Origin: an uncultured Acetatifactor sp.
GTDB lineage: Bacteria > Bacillota > Clostridia > Lachnospirales > Lachnospiraceae
Reading direction: 5' to 3'
NCBI GenBank assembly: GCA_910584235.1
Contig: CAJTZD010000122.1
Coordinates: 1-6,153 of the forward strand
Length of the DNA stretch: 6,153 bases
Position 1 is the first letter of the stretch. Each line of letters opens with the position of its first letter. Shown here piece by piece: positions 1-5,962 of this stretch. A program made the translations under genes and the position numbers. The notes under the pieces are model-generated. The model did no database searches and was not told the origin of the DNA. It saw only the letters and a program-made list of their open reading frames with translations.

Positions 1-47
1 AACATATAAGGGCGGTTATATTTAAGTTTTTGGAAAGGAGATTTGTC

Positions 48-1007
48 ATGTCAGAATCATTAAACAGCATCCGTTCCCGCATTGAATCGCTGGGAATGGA
101 CTTCCGATTTGTAAAGACAGTAAAAACAGGCGCAAATGGAGCAGAGCGGGAGACCTGGCTTTTGGAATATGAGGGTTCCCGGTTTATCTTTGTGCCCGGC
201 CGGAAAAATGTCACTTTGGGATGGGATACGGATAAATGTCCCTTGGGCGACGGCGTATTAGAGGGTCTTCAGGAAGAATTTTCTTCCGGCCATGGATATT
301 ACTATGAGGAGGAGCTGGAGGATTTAAAGGGGGACTATCAGGAGCGGATTCACGAGGCAGAAGAAAACGGCGATTCCGGGAAAGCGGAGGAGCTGCGTTC
401 GGAACTGGCGGAAGAATTAGCGTTGTGGAACGAGGACATAGAAGAAAAAGGCTACGCAAGCTGGGAGGGCTTTCTGGAAAAGTGGAACGAGCATCTGTCA
501 CAATGTCTATCGCCGCTGCGCGCCGCCGATATCGGGGATATGATAGTAGAGATGGACAGCCGTTATCTGGACGAGGACGCGCCATCCCTGGAACAGGCCG
601 TCCTGTCCCTGAAACAAGGGCCTTTTACATTGCCGACGGAGGATGAATGGGAGTACCTTTGCAATGGCGGCACACGAACCTTGTTCCGCTGGGGCGATAC
701 ATTGAGCGGCGTGATGACGGAAATCTTCAATGTGGGCATTGTCGGGAAATCCGAAGGAAATACGATATTGGAGCAGCCCAATATGCTGGGCCTGTTTATT
801 GCGTATGATTCCTATAAAAATGAAATAATTGACAATATATCGTATACAAAAGGCGGCGATGGCGGATGCTCCCTCTGCGGCGGTGACGGGGCAATCTATG
901 TCCTGCCCTGTTATACCGCCTTTTATCGGGAGCCCGCGGACAAGCGCCATTTGGGCCTGTCGAAAAACTATTTTTGCTATCGGCGTATCATCCGGCTGCC
1001 GCAATAG
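48..1007 (+). CDS. Divergent FGE/SUMF1-fold protein, function unknown
   Basis: A 319-residue protein that I place in the formylglycine-generating-enzyme (sulfatase-modifying factor, C-type-lectin-like) fold family. Visible hallmarks are an early FIFVPG...LGWD stretch (about 47-60, like the family's G-G-x-F-x-M-G start), LPTEDEWEYL then FRWGD (195-217, like LPTEAEWEYA...YPWGD), PNMLGL (244-249, like PNxxGLYDM), a GG at 269-270, and a closing YRRIIRL (311-317, like GFRVVR). Between the first two blocks lies an acidic, probably helical insert (about 86-175). No signal peptide or membrane segment is seen, so it is probably cytoplasmic. The usual WEW after PNxxGL is absent. Cysteines 274, 277 and 288 do not form the C-x4-C pair of true FGE, so catalytic FGE activity is doubtful. 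The ATG at 48 is preferred over an upstream TTG at 30 because GGAAAGGAG (32-40) sits 7 bases before it. A TATATT at 17-22 could be a -10 box, but its -35 would be outside the window. Confidence 0.7.
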   Translation: MSESLNSIRSRIESLGMDFRFVKTVKTGANGAERETWLLEYEGSRFIFVPGRKNVTLGWDTDKCPLGDGVLEGLQEEFSSGHGYYYEEELEDLKGDYQERIHEAEENGDSGKAEELRSELAEELALWNEDIEEKGYASWEGFLEKWNEHLSQCLSPLRAADIGDMIVEMDSRYLDEDAPSLEQAVLSLKQGPFTLPTEDEWEYLCNGGTRTLFRWGDTLSGVMTEIFNVGIVGKSEGNTILEQPNMLGLFIAYDSYKNEIIDNISYTKGGDGGCSLCGGDGAIYVLPCYTAFYREPADKRHLGLSKNYFCYRRIIRLPQ

Positions 1008-1053
1008 ATTTGACTTAGCTGATGAAAGCTGCCGGCCAGATGAAATGGCCAGG

Positions 1054-1086
1054 ACTGGTAAATGACTGTAAAGTACCTGGTAATCT
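1054..1086 (+). promoter_or_regulatory. Candidate LytTR-regulator direct repeats
   Basis: Three near-copies of an 11-bp unit follow one another: ACTGGTAAA at 1054, ACTGTAAAG at 1065 and CCTGGTAAT at 1076. The outer two share CTGGTAA exactly, with start-to-start spacing of 22 bp. AgrA/LytTR regulators are known to bind pairs of about 9-bp direct repeats spaced 21-22 bp apart on one DNA face. The known AgrA box, ACAGTTAAG, matches these units at 5 to 7 of 9 positions. The site lies 138 bp before the LytTR regulator gene but upstream of a terminator hairpin, so any promoter it served would need read-through or would act elsewhere. A small inverted repeat (GGCCA 1034-1038, TGGCC 1046-1050) lies just upstream. 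Inference only. Confidence 0.4.
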
Positions 1087-1116
1087 GCCTGCGGCATGTG
1101 TAGCAAAAAAAGGACG

Positions 1117-1165
1117 AAATACAGCAGAAAATGTCTGTTTCACAACATTTCTCTGCTGTATTTTT
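1117..1165 (+). terminator. Rho-independent terminator
   Basis: AAATACAGCAG (1117-1127) pairs perfectly with CTGCTGTATTT (1153-1163), giving an 11-bp stem. Extra pairing is possible inside it between AAAATG and CATTT. T residues run from 1161 to 1165. It probably ends the FGE-fold gene, whose stop is about 110 bp upstream. A run of seven A (1105-1111) on the other flank may allow weak termination on the minus strand, but no minus-strand gene is seen there. Confidence 0.75.
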
Positions 1166-1223
1166 CAAATGATCCGATAAAAGCTGCAGAGCCATGTTGC
1201 TGAAAAGGTAGAGGAAGCGGAAA

Positions 1224-1946
1224 ATGCGGATAGGGATATGTGATGACGAAAAAGAAATCCGCCATACATTTGCGGAAAAGATAAGAAGGATATACCCGAA
1301 AGCGGAGCTGGAGCAGTATCCGTCTGGAGAGGAGCTGCTTTCGGCGGACAGGATGCCGGACATCCTGCTGCTGGACATCCGGATGCCGGGCAGGGACGGG
1401 ATGGAGACGGCGAAGAAGCTGCGGGAGAAGGGCGGGGAGACCGTGATCATCTTCGTCACCGCCCTGGAGGATTTCGTATTCCAGGCCTTTGACGTAGGGG
1501 CTTTCCACTACCTGGTGAAGCCCTTTGACGACAATAAGTTCCGGGAAGTGCTGTCCCGGGCTGTGGGGCAGGTGGAGGGCAGGGAACGGGCGGAATCAAC
1601 GGAAAGCCGCCAGGAGAAGCCCAGGCTGATAGTGACCGCCGGGGGCAAGCACGTTTCCGTCAATCTGGAGGACATCGTTTACGCGGAGGTGTTCGACCGG
1701 AAAGTCATCGTCCACACCATGGACGCGGACATCGAATATTACGGGAAGATGAAAGAGCTGGAAAAACAGGCAGGGGAGGAATTTTACCGTCCTCACAGAG
1801 CCTACCTGATCAATTTCAACTATATCGTGAAATATGACGCGTCCAACATCTATCTGAAAAGAGGACAGGCGCTTATGGCCAGGCAGAACTACCGGGAGTT
1901 CGTGCAGCGGTATCTGCGGTATAACCAGAGGAAGGGGCAGGAGTAG
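1224..1946 (+). CDS. LytTR-family (AgrA-like) response regulator
   Basis: A 240-residue two-component response regulator that should bind DNA as a dimer when phosphorylated by the kinase encoded next. The receiver domain spans about 1-115, with the acidic pair Asp7/Asp8, phospho-acceptor Asp51 in LLLDIRMPG, Thr79 in FVTA, and Lys99 in YLVKPF. A charged linker (about 116-132) leads to a LytTR DNA-binding domain (about 134-233) carrying the signature FYRPHRAYLINFNYI. Size and layout are standard for AgrA/VirR/LytR-like proteins. GAGGAAG at 1211-1217 gives a good ribosome site for the ATG. The stop codon touches the start codon of the kinase gene, so the two are co-transcribed and probably translationally coupled. 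Direct repeats 138 bp upstream may be an autoregulatory site. Target genes are not known; the FlxA-like gene downstream is the nearest candidate. Confidence 0.93.
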   Translation: MRIGICDDEKEIRHTFAEKIRRIYPKAELEQYPSGEELLSADRMPDILLLDIRMPGRDGMETAKKLREKGGETVIIFVTALEDFVFQAFDVGAFHYLVKPFDDNKFREVLSRAVGQVEGRERAESTESRQEKPRLIVTAGGKHVSVNLEDIVYAEVFDRKVIVHTMDADIEYYGKMKELEKQAGEEFYRPHRAYLINFNYIVKYDASNIYLKRGQALMARQNYREFVQRYLRYNQRKGQE

Positions 1947-3335
1947 ATGGAACAGGGAGGAACCTGGTGGAAAGCGGTATTCTATGGGCTGCCGGTTTCG
2001 GAAATCGTTCTCATGGGCTGTTGCCTGTACCGGTTGACAGCGCCGTTCATGGAGCGGAAAAAAGGGGCGCTGCGGGCCGGAATGGCATATGTCCTGGTGA
2101 TGGGGGGGATTTATGTCCTGTCCCTGCGCCTGGAGGGTCTTTCGCTTCGCAGGATGATGGGCGCTCTGGCGGTGTTCCTGGTGATGTGCCGGACAGACCG
2201 GAGGAATTACGGGCAGAAAGCTTTTCTCGTGCAGACATTTTTCTCGCTGCATCGGTTCGCCGGGGCGGTGGCGGAAATGGTGTACGATAATCTGTATTAT
2301 TTTATCGGAAATACAGACTACGCGACAGCGCATCCGGATCTGTCCTTTGCCCTGTATGTGGGAGTGTGCGGAATCTATCTGGCTGCGGAGCTTTTGTTCA
2401 TGGGGGTCAGTGTCTGGTTTATTTTAAGGACTTATGTGTACCGGGATACCGGGATGTCCAAAAAGGAGCTGTTCGTGCTGATGACGCCCTCTTTCCTGGG
2501 AGTGACGGGCTATTGGGCCATATGGCATTACCGAAACTTCTATATCGCGGAAATCCAGCGGAATTCGGATTTCTATGACATGCTGTCCCTGTTCTATTAC
2601 ATCGTGGCCATGGTCACCATTGTGGCGGTCATCGCGCTGTACCAGAGCATCAAGGCGGGACAGGAGGAGAGGATGCAGAACAAACTGCTGGCCGTCCAGG
2701 TGGAGGATATCCGGCGGCATATCGCGCAGGTGGAAAATCTGTATCAGGACATCCGGGGGCTCAGGCATGACATGGCGAACCATATCGCCACGCTGGAAGG
2801 GCTGTACGAAGTGGACAGGGCAGAAGAAGCGAAAGCATACGGCGCACAGCTGAAAAACGCCCTGTCTCAGACCACAGGGCAGCTGAAAAGCGGGAACCCG
2901 GTAACGGATGTGATTCTGCTGGGGGTGAAAAAAGAGGCCGAAAAGAGAGGGATAGCATTTCGATCTGCGTTCTATTATCCTACAGGCTCCCATGTGGATG
3001 CTTTCGACATCAGCGTGGTGCTGAACAATGCCCTGCAGAATGCCCTGGAGAATGCGGCGGAGAGTGAAAAAGAAAACGGAAAAACATATATCCGTATCCG
3101 CTCTTATCGCAGAAACAATGCCTATATGATAGAAGTCCGCAACAGCTTCCCGGGAACCGTCCAATGGGATGCCCCAAACGGGCTGCCGGTCACATCGAAA
3201 GGGAAAAAGGACAGCCAGTCTCATGGATACGGCCTTGCCAATATCCGCAGAGTGGCAGGGAAATATTCCGGAGACATAGCTGTCGACATACGGGAGGGAG
3301 AATTTTGTCTCAATATCATGCTGATGATGGAGTAA
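1947..3335 (+). CDS. GHKL-type membrane sensor histidine kinase (AgrC-like)
   Basis: A 462-residue sensor kinase, partner of the response regulator encoded immediately before it. The N-terminal half (about 12-234) is strongly hydrophobic with roughly six or seven membrane segments, as in AgrC-type receptors. Residues about 235-270 form a charged helix leading to the phosphorylation site LRHDMANH, with His274. The ATP-binding part has an N-box, VLNNALQNALENA (358-370), and a G-box, HGYGLANI (426-433), typical of the HATPase_c_5/GHKL group. The ATG directly follows the upstream TAG. AGGAG at 1939-1943 inside the regulator gene is only 3 bases away, so GAAGGGG at 1931-1937 or coupling may drive initiation. 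The ligand is unknown. AgrC relatives sense cyclic peptides, but no agrB or agrD gene lies in the window, so the signal may come from elsewhere or be non-peptide. Confidence 0.92.
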   Translation: MEQGGTWWKAVFYGLPVSEIVLMGCCLYRLTAPFMERKKGALRAGMAYVLVMGGIYVLSLRLEGLSLRRMMGALAVFLVMCRTDRRNYGQKAFLVQTFFSLHRFAGAVAEMVYDNLYYFIGNTDYATAHPDLSFALYVGVCGIYLAAELLFMGVSVWFILRTYVYRDTGMSKKELFVLMTPSFLGVTGYWAIWHYRNFYIAEIQRNSDFYDMLSLFYYIVAMVTIVAVIALYQSIKAGQEERMQNKLLAVQVEDIRRHIAQVENLYQDIRGLRHDMANHIATLEGLYEVDRAEEAKAYGAQLKNALSQTTGQLKSGNPVTDVILLGVKKEAEKRGIAFRSAFYYPTGSHVDAFDISVVLNNALQNALENAAESEKENGKTYIRIRSYRRNNAYMIEVRNSFPGTVQWDAPNGLPVTSKGKKDSQSHGYGLANIRRVAGKYSGDIAVDIREGEFCLNIMLMME

Positions 3336-3500
3336 AGCGTTGGCGCGAGGTTCTGCATGTGCGAGGGTTCACAGCAGAAAAAAGCCGTTCCACGGCATAT
3401 CTGTTGATTCCCCAGAGCGACAGGCCGAAACAGGATATAGAGCCGTACAGATTTTGAATAAGAACAGGCTTTACTGAGAATGGAAAGGAGAAAAGACGGT

Positions 3501-4325
3501 ATGACAATCGGCGGCATAACAAATGCGAGCAGCGGCGTGCAGAGAGGGGCAGGCCTGAATCCCCAGGCGGATTCCGTCAGCAGAAGCCTGCAGAACCAGA
3601 TTGCCCAGGCCCAGAAAGAGCTGCGGGAGCTTTCTTCCGACGATAGTATGACAGCGGAAGAGAAAATGAAGAAAAAGCAGGAAATCCAGCAGGAGATTGC
3701 CAATCTGAACCAGCAGCTGCGGCAGCACCAGATGGAGCAGAAAAGGGAACAGCAGTCTGCCCGGAAAGCAGCGGAAGAAGGAACCAAGAATGGGGCAGGC
3801 GCGAAACCAGGGGACGCGAAGCAGGGCAAGGCAAAGCCAGCGGGTAAAGCGGAGGGCCTGTCCCAGGCAGGCATGCAGTCCATGCTGTCCGCAGACGCCT
3901 CCGTGAAACAGGCACAGGTACAGGGCAGAACAGTCACCGGAATGGAGGGCCGCGCCGGTGTGCTGAAAGCGGAGATTCGGCAGGACGCAGGCGGCAATAC
4001 CCAGGCGAAAGAGGCGGAGCTGGCGGAAACCGAGCAGAGAGCCCTGAAGGCGGAAACGTCCCAGATGAATACCCTTGCGAGGGCGAACAGGGAGATGAAA
4101 AAAGTCTCGGAGACGGAGCAGGGCAGCCGGGCAGAAGAGGGCGGCAAGGAGCCCGGCAGCAAAGGGAATAAAGTTAAAACCGAAACCGGCAGCCGGCCGG
4201 ATCCAACAGACAGGGCGGGAACTGCAGAAGGGCCTGGACAGGGGACAGAGGAGAATGACGACGGAGATGACGTCCAGGAGGCATTGAAAAAGTATGCCTA
4301 TGTTCCTATAGATATCCGGCTGTAG
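3501..4325 (+). CDS. FlxA-like coiled-coil protein
   Basis: A 274-residue hydrophilic protein with no signal peptide or membrane segment. Residues about 19-80 resemble the FlxA-like family: LQNQIAQAQKELRELSSD, then MTAEEKMKKKQEIQQEI and LNQQLRQHQ, a heptad-rich region likely to form a coiled coil. The rest is low-complexity and rich in Ala, Gly, Lys, Glu and Gln, probably disordered, and ends in a more ordered YAYVPIDIRL. E. coli FlxA is a flagellar sigma-28-dependent prophage gene of unknown role; clostridial relatives are also uncharacterised. GGAAAGGAG (3482-3490), 10 bases before the ATG at 3501, decides the start; an in-frame ATG at 3480 overlaps this site and is rejected. No convincing sigma-28 or sigma-A promoter is visible in the 165 bp upstream and no plus-strand terminator follows the kinase, so read-through from the kinase operon is possible. 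A regulatory link to the kinase pair is inference. Confidence 0.8.
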   Translation: MTIGGITNASSGVQRGAGLNPQADSVSRSLQNQIAQAQKELRELSSDDSMTAEEKMKKKQEIQQEIANLNQQLRQHQMEQKREQQSARKAAEEGTKNGAGAKPGDAKQGKAKPAGKAEGLSQAGMQSMLSADASVKQAQVQGRTVTGMEGRAGVLKAEIRQDAGGNTQAKEAELAETEQRALKAETSQMNTLARANREMKKVSETEQGSRAEEGGKEPGSKGNKVKTETGSRPDPTDRAGTAEGPGQGTEENDDGDDVQEALKKYAYVPIDIRL

Positions 4326-4384
4326 GCAGGTTGGGGAAATAGAGGTTCTCTCAAAGGACAGCCGTAACAAATATCGCACCATAA

Positions 4385-4537
4385 GAAACAGCCGGAAAGT
4401 GTTTTGAGGGGGATACGGATACGCCAATCGGGAAGTTAATGCATGACTTCTCCCGCACAGGCGCAGCGGATATGTACTATGGGACACTGGCGGACAGGGT
4501 GAGACTTTTAGGCAAAGTTATAGAGCCGGGAATCTAA
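4385..4537 (+). pseudogene. Remnant of PD-(D/E)XK (Rpn/transposase-type) nuclease
   Basis: The frame that opens after a TAA at 4382 and closes at TAA 4535 reads, from 4421, TPIGKLMHDFSR then TGAADMYYGTLADRVRLLGK. This strongly resembles the conserved late region (GKLMHDFxCTDPADMYYxxLAxRVRYxK) of the Rpn-like recombination-promoting nuclease / PDDEXK-type putative transposase family, which is abundant in Lachnospiraceae. Only about 35 residues are recognisable. The catalytic core and everything before it are missing, the usual CTDP is changed to RTGA, and the frame runs into a terminator hairpin. No ribosome site or start is seen. It is therefore a dead fragment, presumably from an old insertion. 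The 60 or so bases between the FlxA-like stop and this frame hold nothing I recognise. Confidence 0.68.
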
Positions 4538-4562
4538 GAACAGGTTCCTGGCTCTATTTTTT
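4520..4562 (+). terminator. Strong Rho-independent terminator
   Basis: ATAGAGCCGGGAA (4520-4532) pairs with TTCCTGGCTCTAT (4545-4557) as a 13-bp stem with a single G-T pair and a 12-base loop, followed by six T (4557-4562). It overlaps the end of the nuclease remnant and is the first plus-strand terminator after the FlxA-like gene, about 195 bp downstream of its stop. It may therefore end transcripts from that gene. It sits 8 bases before the first ATG of the TetR fragment, which makes expression of that fragment from upstream unlikely. Confidence 0.85.
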
Positions 4563-4570
4563 GCCCTGAA

Positions 4571-4858
4571 ATGTTCGCTGCCGAGCTTATTGCCGAAAAG
4601 GGATTTGACCGGTTTTCGCTTCGGGAACTGTCGGATAGATTAGGGGTGAAAACGGCATCTCTATATAATCATATCAGCAGTCTGTCAGAGCTGACTTCTA
4701 ATATCGGGCAGCTTGCATTTGAAAGGATGGCAGGACAGCTATATAGCGGAACAGAATGGGAATCGTCCTTTGATATGCTTTACCATATAGCAATGGGATA
4801 TCGGAGATTTGCAAAGGAAAATCCAGAATTATATAAAACAATAGTCAAAATTCCATAA
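4571..4858 (+). pseudogene. Truncated TetR-family regulator
   Basis: A 95-residue open frame carrying an almost complete TetR-type DNA-binding domain: FAAELIAEKGFDRFSLREL, then SDRLGVKTASLYNHI (the helix-turn-helix, about residues 5-40). About 55 residues of the ligand-binding half follow, ending at ENPELYKTIVKIP. TetR proteins are usually about 190-200 residues, so roughly half the C-terminal dimerisation and ligand domain is missing, and the normal 10-15 residues before the first helix are also absent. No ribosome site precedes the ATG, and a strong terminator lies 8 bases upstream. The frame is open back to TAA 4535 with no better start. I read it as a gene cut at both ends by deletion. 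A short DNA-binding peptide cannot be excluded but would lack a dimer interface. Confidence 0.75.
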
Positions 4859-4891
4859 CCTCTCGGATTTGCGGAAGTGATTGACATATGA

Positions 4892-5017
4892 AAGGGCGGC
4901 CGGATATTTTTGCTGATCTGCGCCGCCCTGCTGGCTTTGAAGCAGCTTACAGAGACAACGGATAACATTTACCGCTATGGACTGCTCCAAAGGCTGGGGG
5001 GGCAGGAAAGAAACATG
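4892..5017 (+). pseudogene. Fragment of an FtsX-like ABC transporter permease
   Basis: After a TGA at 4889-4891 the frame reads GGRIFLLICAALLALKQL then TETTDNIYRYGLLQRLG and QERNM. A membrane helix followed by KQ(L/I)(T/S)E...RY..L..(L/V)G is the characteristic segment of FtsX/BceB-type ABC permeases, just after a transmembrane helix in the C-terminal half. About 42 residues survive. The rest of the permease and its ATPase partner are gone. The text past about 5017 no longer looks like a permease and runs into the 3' end of the AraC-type gene on the other strand. TetR regulator, ABC ATPase and FtsX permease commonly form one cassette, so this fragment and the TetR fragment just upstream may be the two ends of one deleted cassette (inference). 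Confidence 0.6.
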
Positions 5018-5047
5018 ATTTTTACAGTTGTGATATTGCCACCCCCC
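4996..5047. repeat. Long-loop inverted repeat with G and C runs
   Basis: A run of seven G followed by CA (4996-5004) can pair with TGCC-A-CCCCC (5037-5046) if one A is bulged, leaving a loop of 32 bases. It lies just beyond the stop of the AraC-type gene and inside the end of the permease fragment. It could slow transcripts from the AraC operon, but it lacks a T run on the minus strand, so I do not call it a terminator. Confidence 0.25.
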
Positions 5048-5049
5048 TC

Positions 5050-5952
5050 TCAATTTTTGCGGTATTCTTTCGGCAGGACTTCAAAATATGTTTTAAATGC
5101 CGCAGTAAATTTGCTCTGGCTGTCATAGCCGACAGCCTGTGCGATTTCAGCTATGCTTTTATTCGTTTCTTTTAACAGTTTTGCAGCCTGCCGCATTCGG
5201 TGTTCCTTGATATGTGCCGCAATGGAAGTTCCATAGACTGACTTAAAGGCATTTTTCAAAGTTGTCGGATTGATGAGATATTGTCTTGAAAGTTCCTCTA
5301 TGGTAACTCTCTGCTCCATGTGCTGCAAAAGCTGGTCATGAATTCTCCGGATCGTTTCAGTCAGCTCGAATTGATATTCAGCCAGTTTGTTTTGGGGCGT
5401 AAACTCCATTTTGGCAAGGTAAAGCAGCAATTCCAAAATCTTGATTTTTTGGAATGGAAGCATAAGCCTTTCAGGCTGGTTATAAAATGCAGAAAAAATG
5501 CTTTCTGTCTGTTCATTTCCGGAAAGGAAGACAGGAATGTCGCCCTTGCAGAATTTTTCGGGTAATATGGTTTCAAAAATACCAAAGTTTTTTAACAATT
5601 CGGGAGGAGTGTCAGAGGCTTCCTGCAGATCAATATAGATGCCAAGTCCCTGATACGTACCGTTTGGAAAGGTAAGTACGGAATCCGTACAGGCTTTCAT
5701 GGTATGCAGGGAGAAATCTCCCGGATTCAAATAAATTCGGTTTCCGTTTTTCATCTCCCACATCATCTGTCCGGCTTTGCAGTAGTTAATCTGAATGATG
5801 TGGGATAGAGCCTTATGCTGCACAGAGAAAGAATCGGTTGAAAAAGTAAGATAACATAACTCTATACCGGGATAAAGCGGAATGACAGCATTTGCCACCT
5901 TTTGATGAAATCTTTCCATTTCTTTTTGTATTTTTACCAATTCACCATTCAT
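5050..5952 (-). CDS. AraC-family transcriptional regulator
   Basis: A 300-residue regulator. Residues about 30-115 form a cupin-like effector domain typical of AraC proteins (IIQINYCKAGQMMWE, then YLNPGDFSLHTM). Residues about 200-298 hold the twin helix-turn-helix: IEELSRQYLINPTTLKNAFK (218-237) and SIAEIAQAVGYDSQSKFTAA (266-285), closing with FEVLPKEYRKN in the usual position of the P-x-x-Y/F-R signature. The start at 5952 is chosen because GAGG lies 8 bases before it; a longer in-frame version starting at 6000 would lie inside the ArsR gene and has no better site. It follows the ArsR gene by 10 bp, so the two are probably co-transcribed. Its former targets may have been nearby, but downstream there is only a permease fragment on the opposite strand. 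The ligand cannot be read from sequence. The gene looks AT-richer than the kinase and FlxA-like genes. Confidence 0.92.
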   Translation of the reverse strand: MNGELVKIQKEMERFHQKVANAVIPLYPGIELCYLTFSTDSFSVQHKALSHIIQINYCKAGQMMWEMKNGNRIYLNPGDFSLHTMKACTDSVLTFPNGTYQGLGIYIDLQEASDTPPELLKNFGIFETILPEKFCKGDIPVFLSGNEQTESIFSAFYNQPERLMLPFQKIKILELLLYLAKMEFTPQNKLAEYQFELTETIRRIHDQLLQHMEQRVTIEELSRQYLINPTTLKNAFKSVYGTSIAAHIKEHRMRQAAKLLKETNKSIAEIAQAVGYDSQSKFTAAFKTYFEVLPKEYRKN

Positions 5953-5962
5953 AAGACAGACC

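Noticed and set aside
850..1007. The end of the FGE-fold gene as a variable region of a diversity-generating retroelement, since such targets use this fold
   Set aside because: No reverse transcriptase, accessory gene or template repeat is present in the window, and no near-copy of this stretch is seen.
211..1106. Minus-strand frames opposite the FGE-fold gene (such as 507-1106)
   Set aside because: They overlap a well-supported plus-strand gene, lack ribosome sites and show no known motifs.
1022..1180. A 52-codon plus-strand frame between the FGE-fold gene and the response regulator
   Set aside because: No ribosome site, and the frame runs straight through the terminator hairpin; the composition does not look coding.
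3378..3396. A minus-strand terminator: GCCGT/ACGGC hairpin next to six A
   Set aside because: The stem is only 5 bp, and there is no minus-strand gene whose transcript it could end.
3357..3407. A 16-residue frame (MCEGSQQKKAVPRHIC) just after the kinase, considered as a possible signal peptide
   Set aside because: GAGG lies 6 bases upstream, but the peptide has no leader, no AgrD-like pattern and no processing gene nearby; chance is the better explanation.
3400..3450. A sigma-28 (flagellar) promoter before the FlxA-like gene, based on GCCGAAAC at 3424
   Set aside because: No TAAA-like element lies about 15 bases upstream, and the -10 match is incomplete.
3471..4487. Long open frames on the minus strand opposite the FlxA-like gene (also 3221-4162)
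   Set aside because: They are Cys/Ser/Phe/Leu-rich mirror images of a biased Gln/Glu/Lys/Ala-rich coding sequence, with no ribosome site and no recognisable domain.
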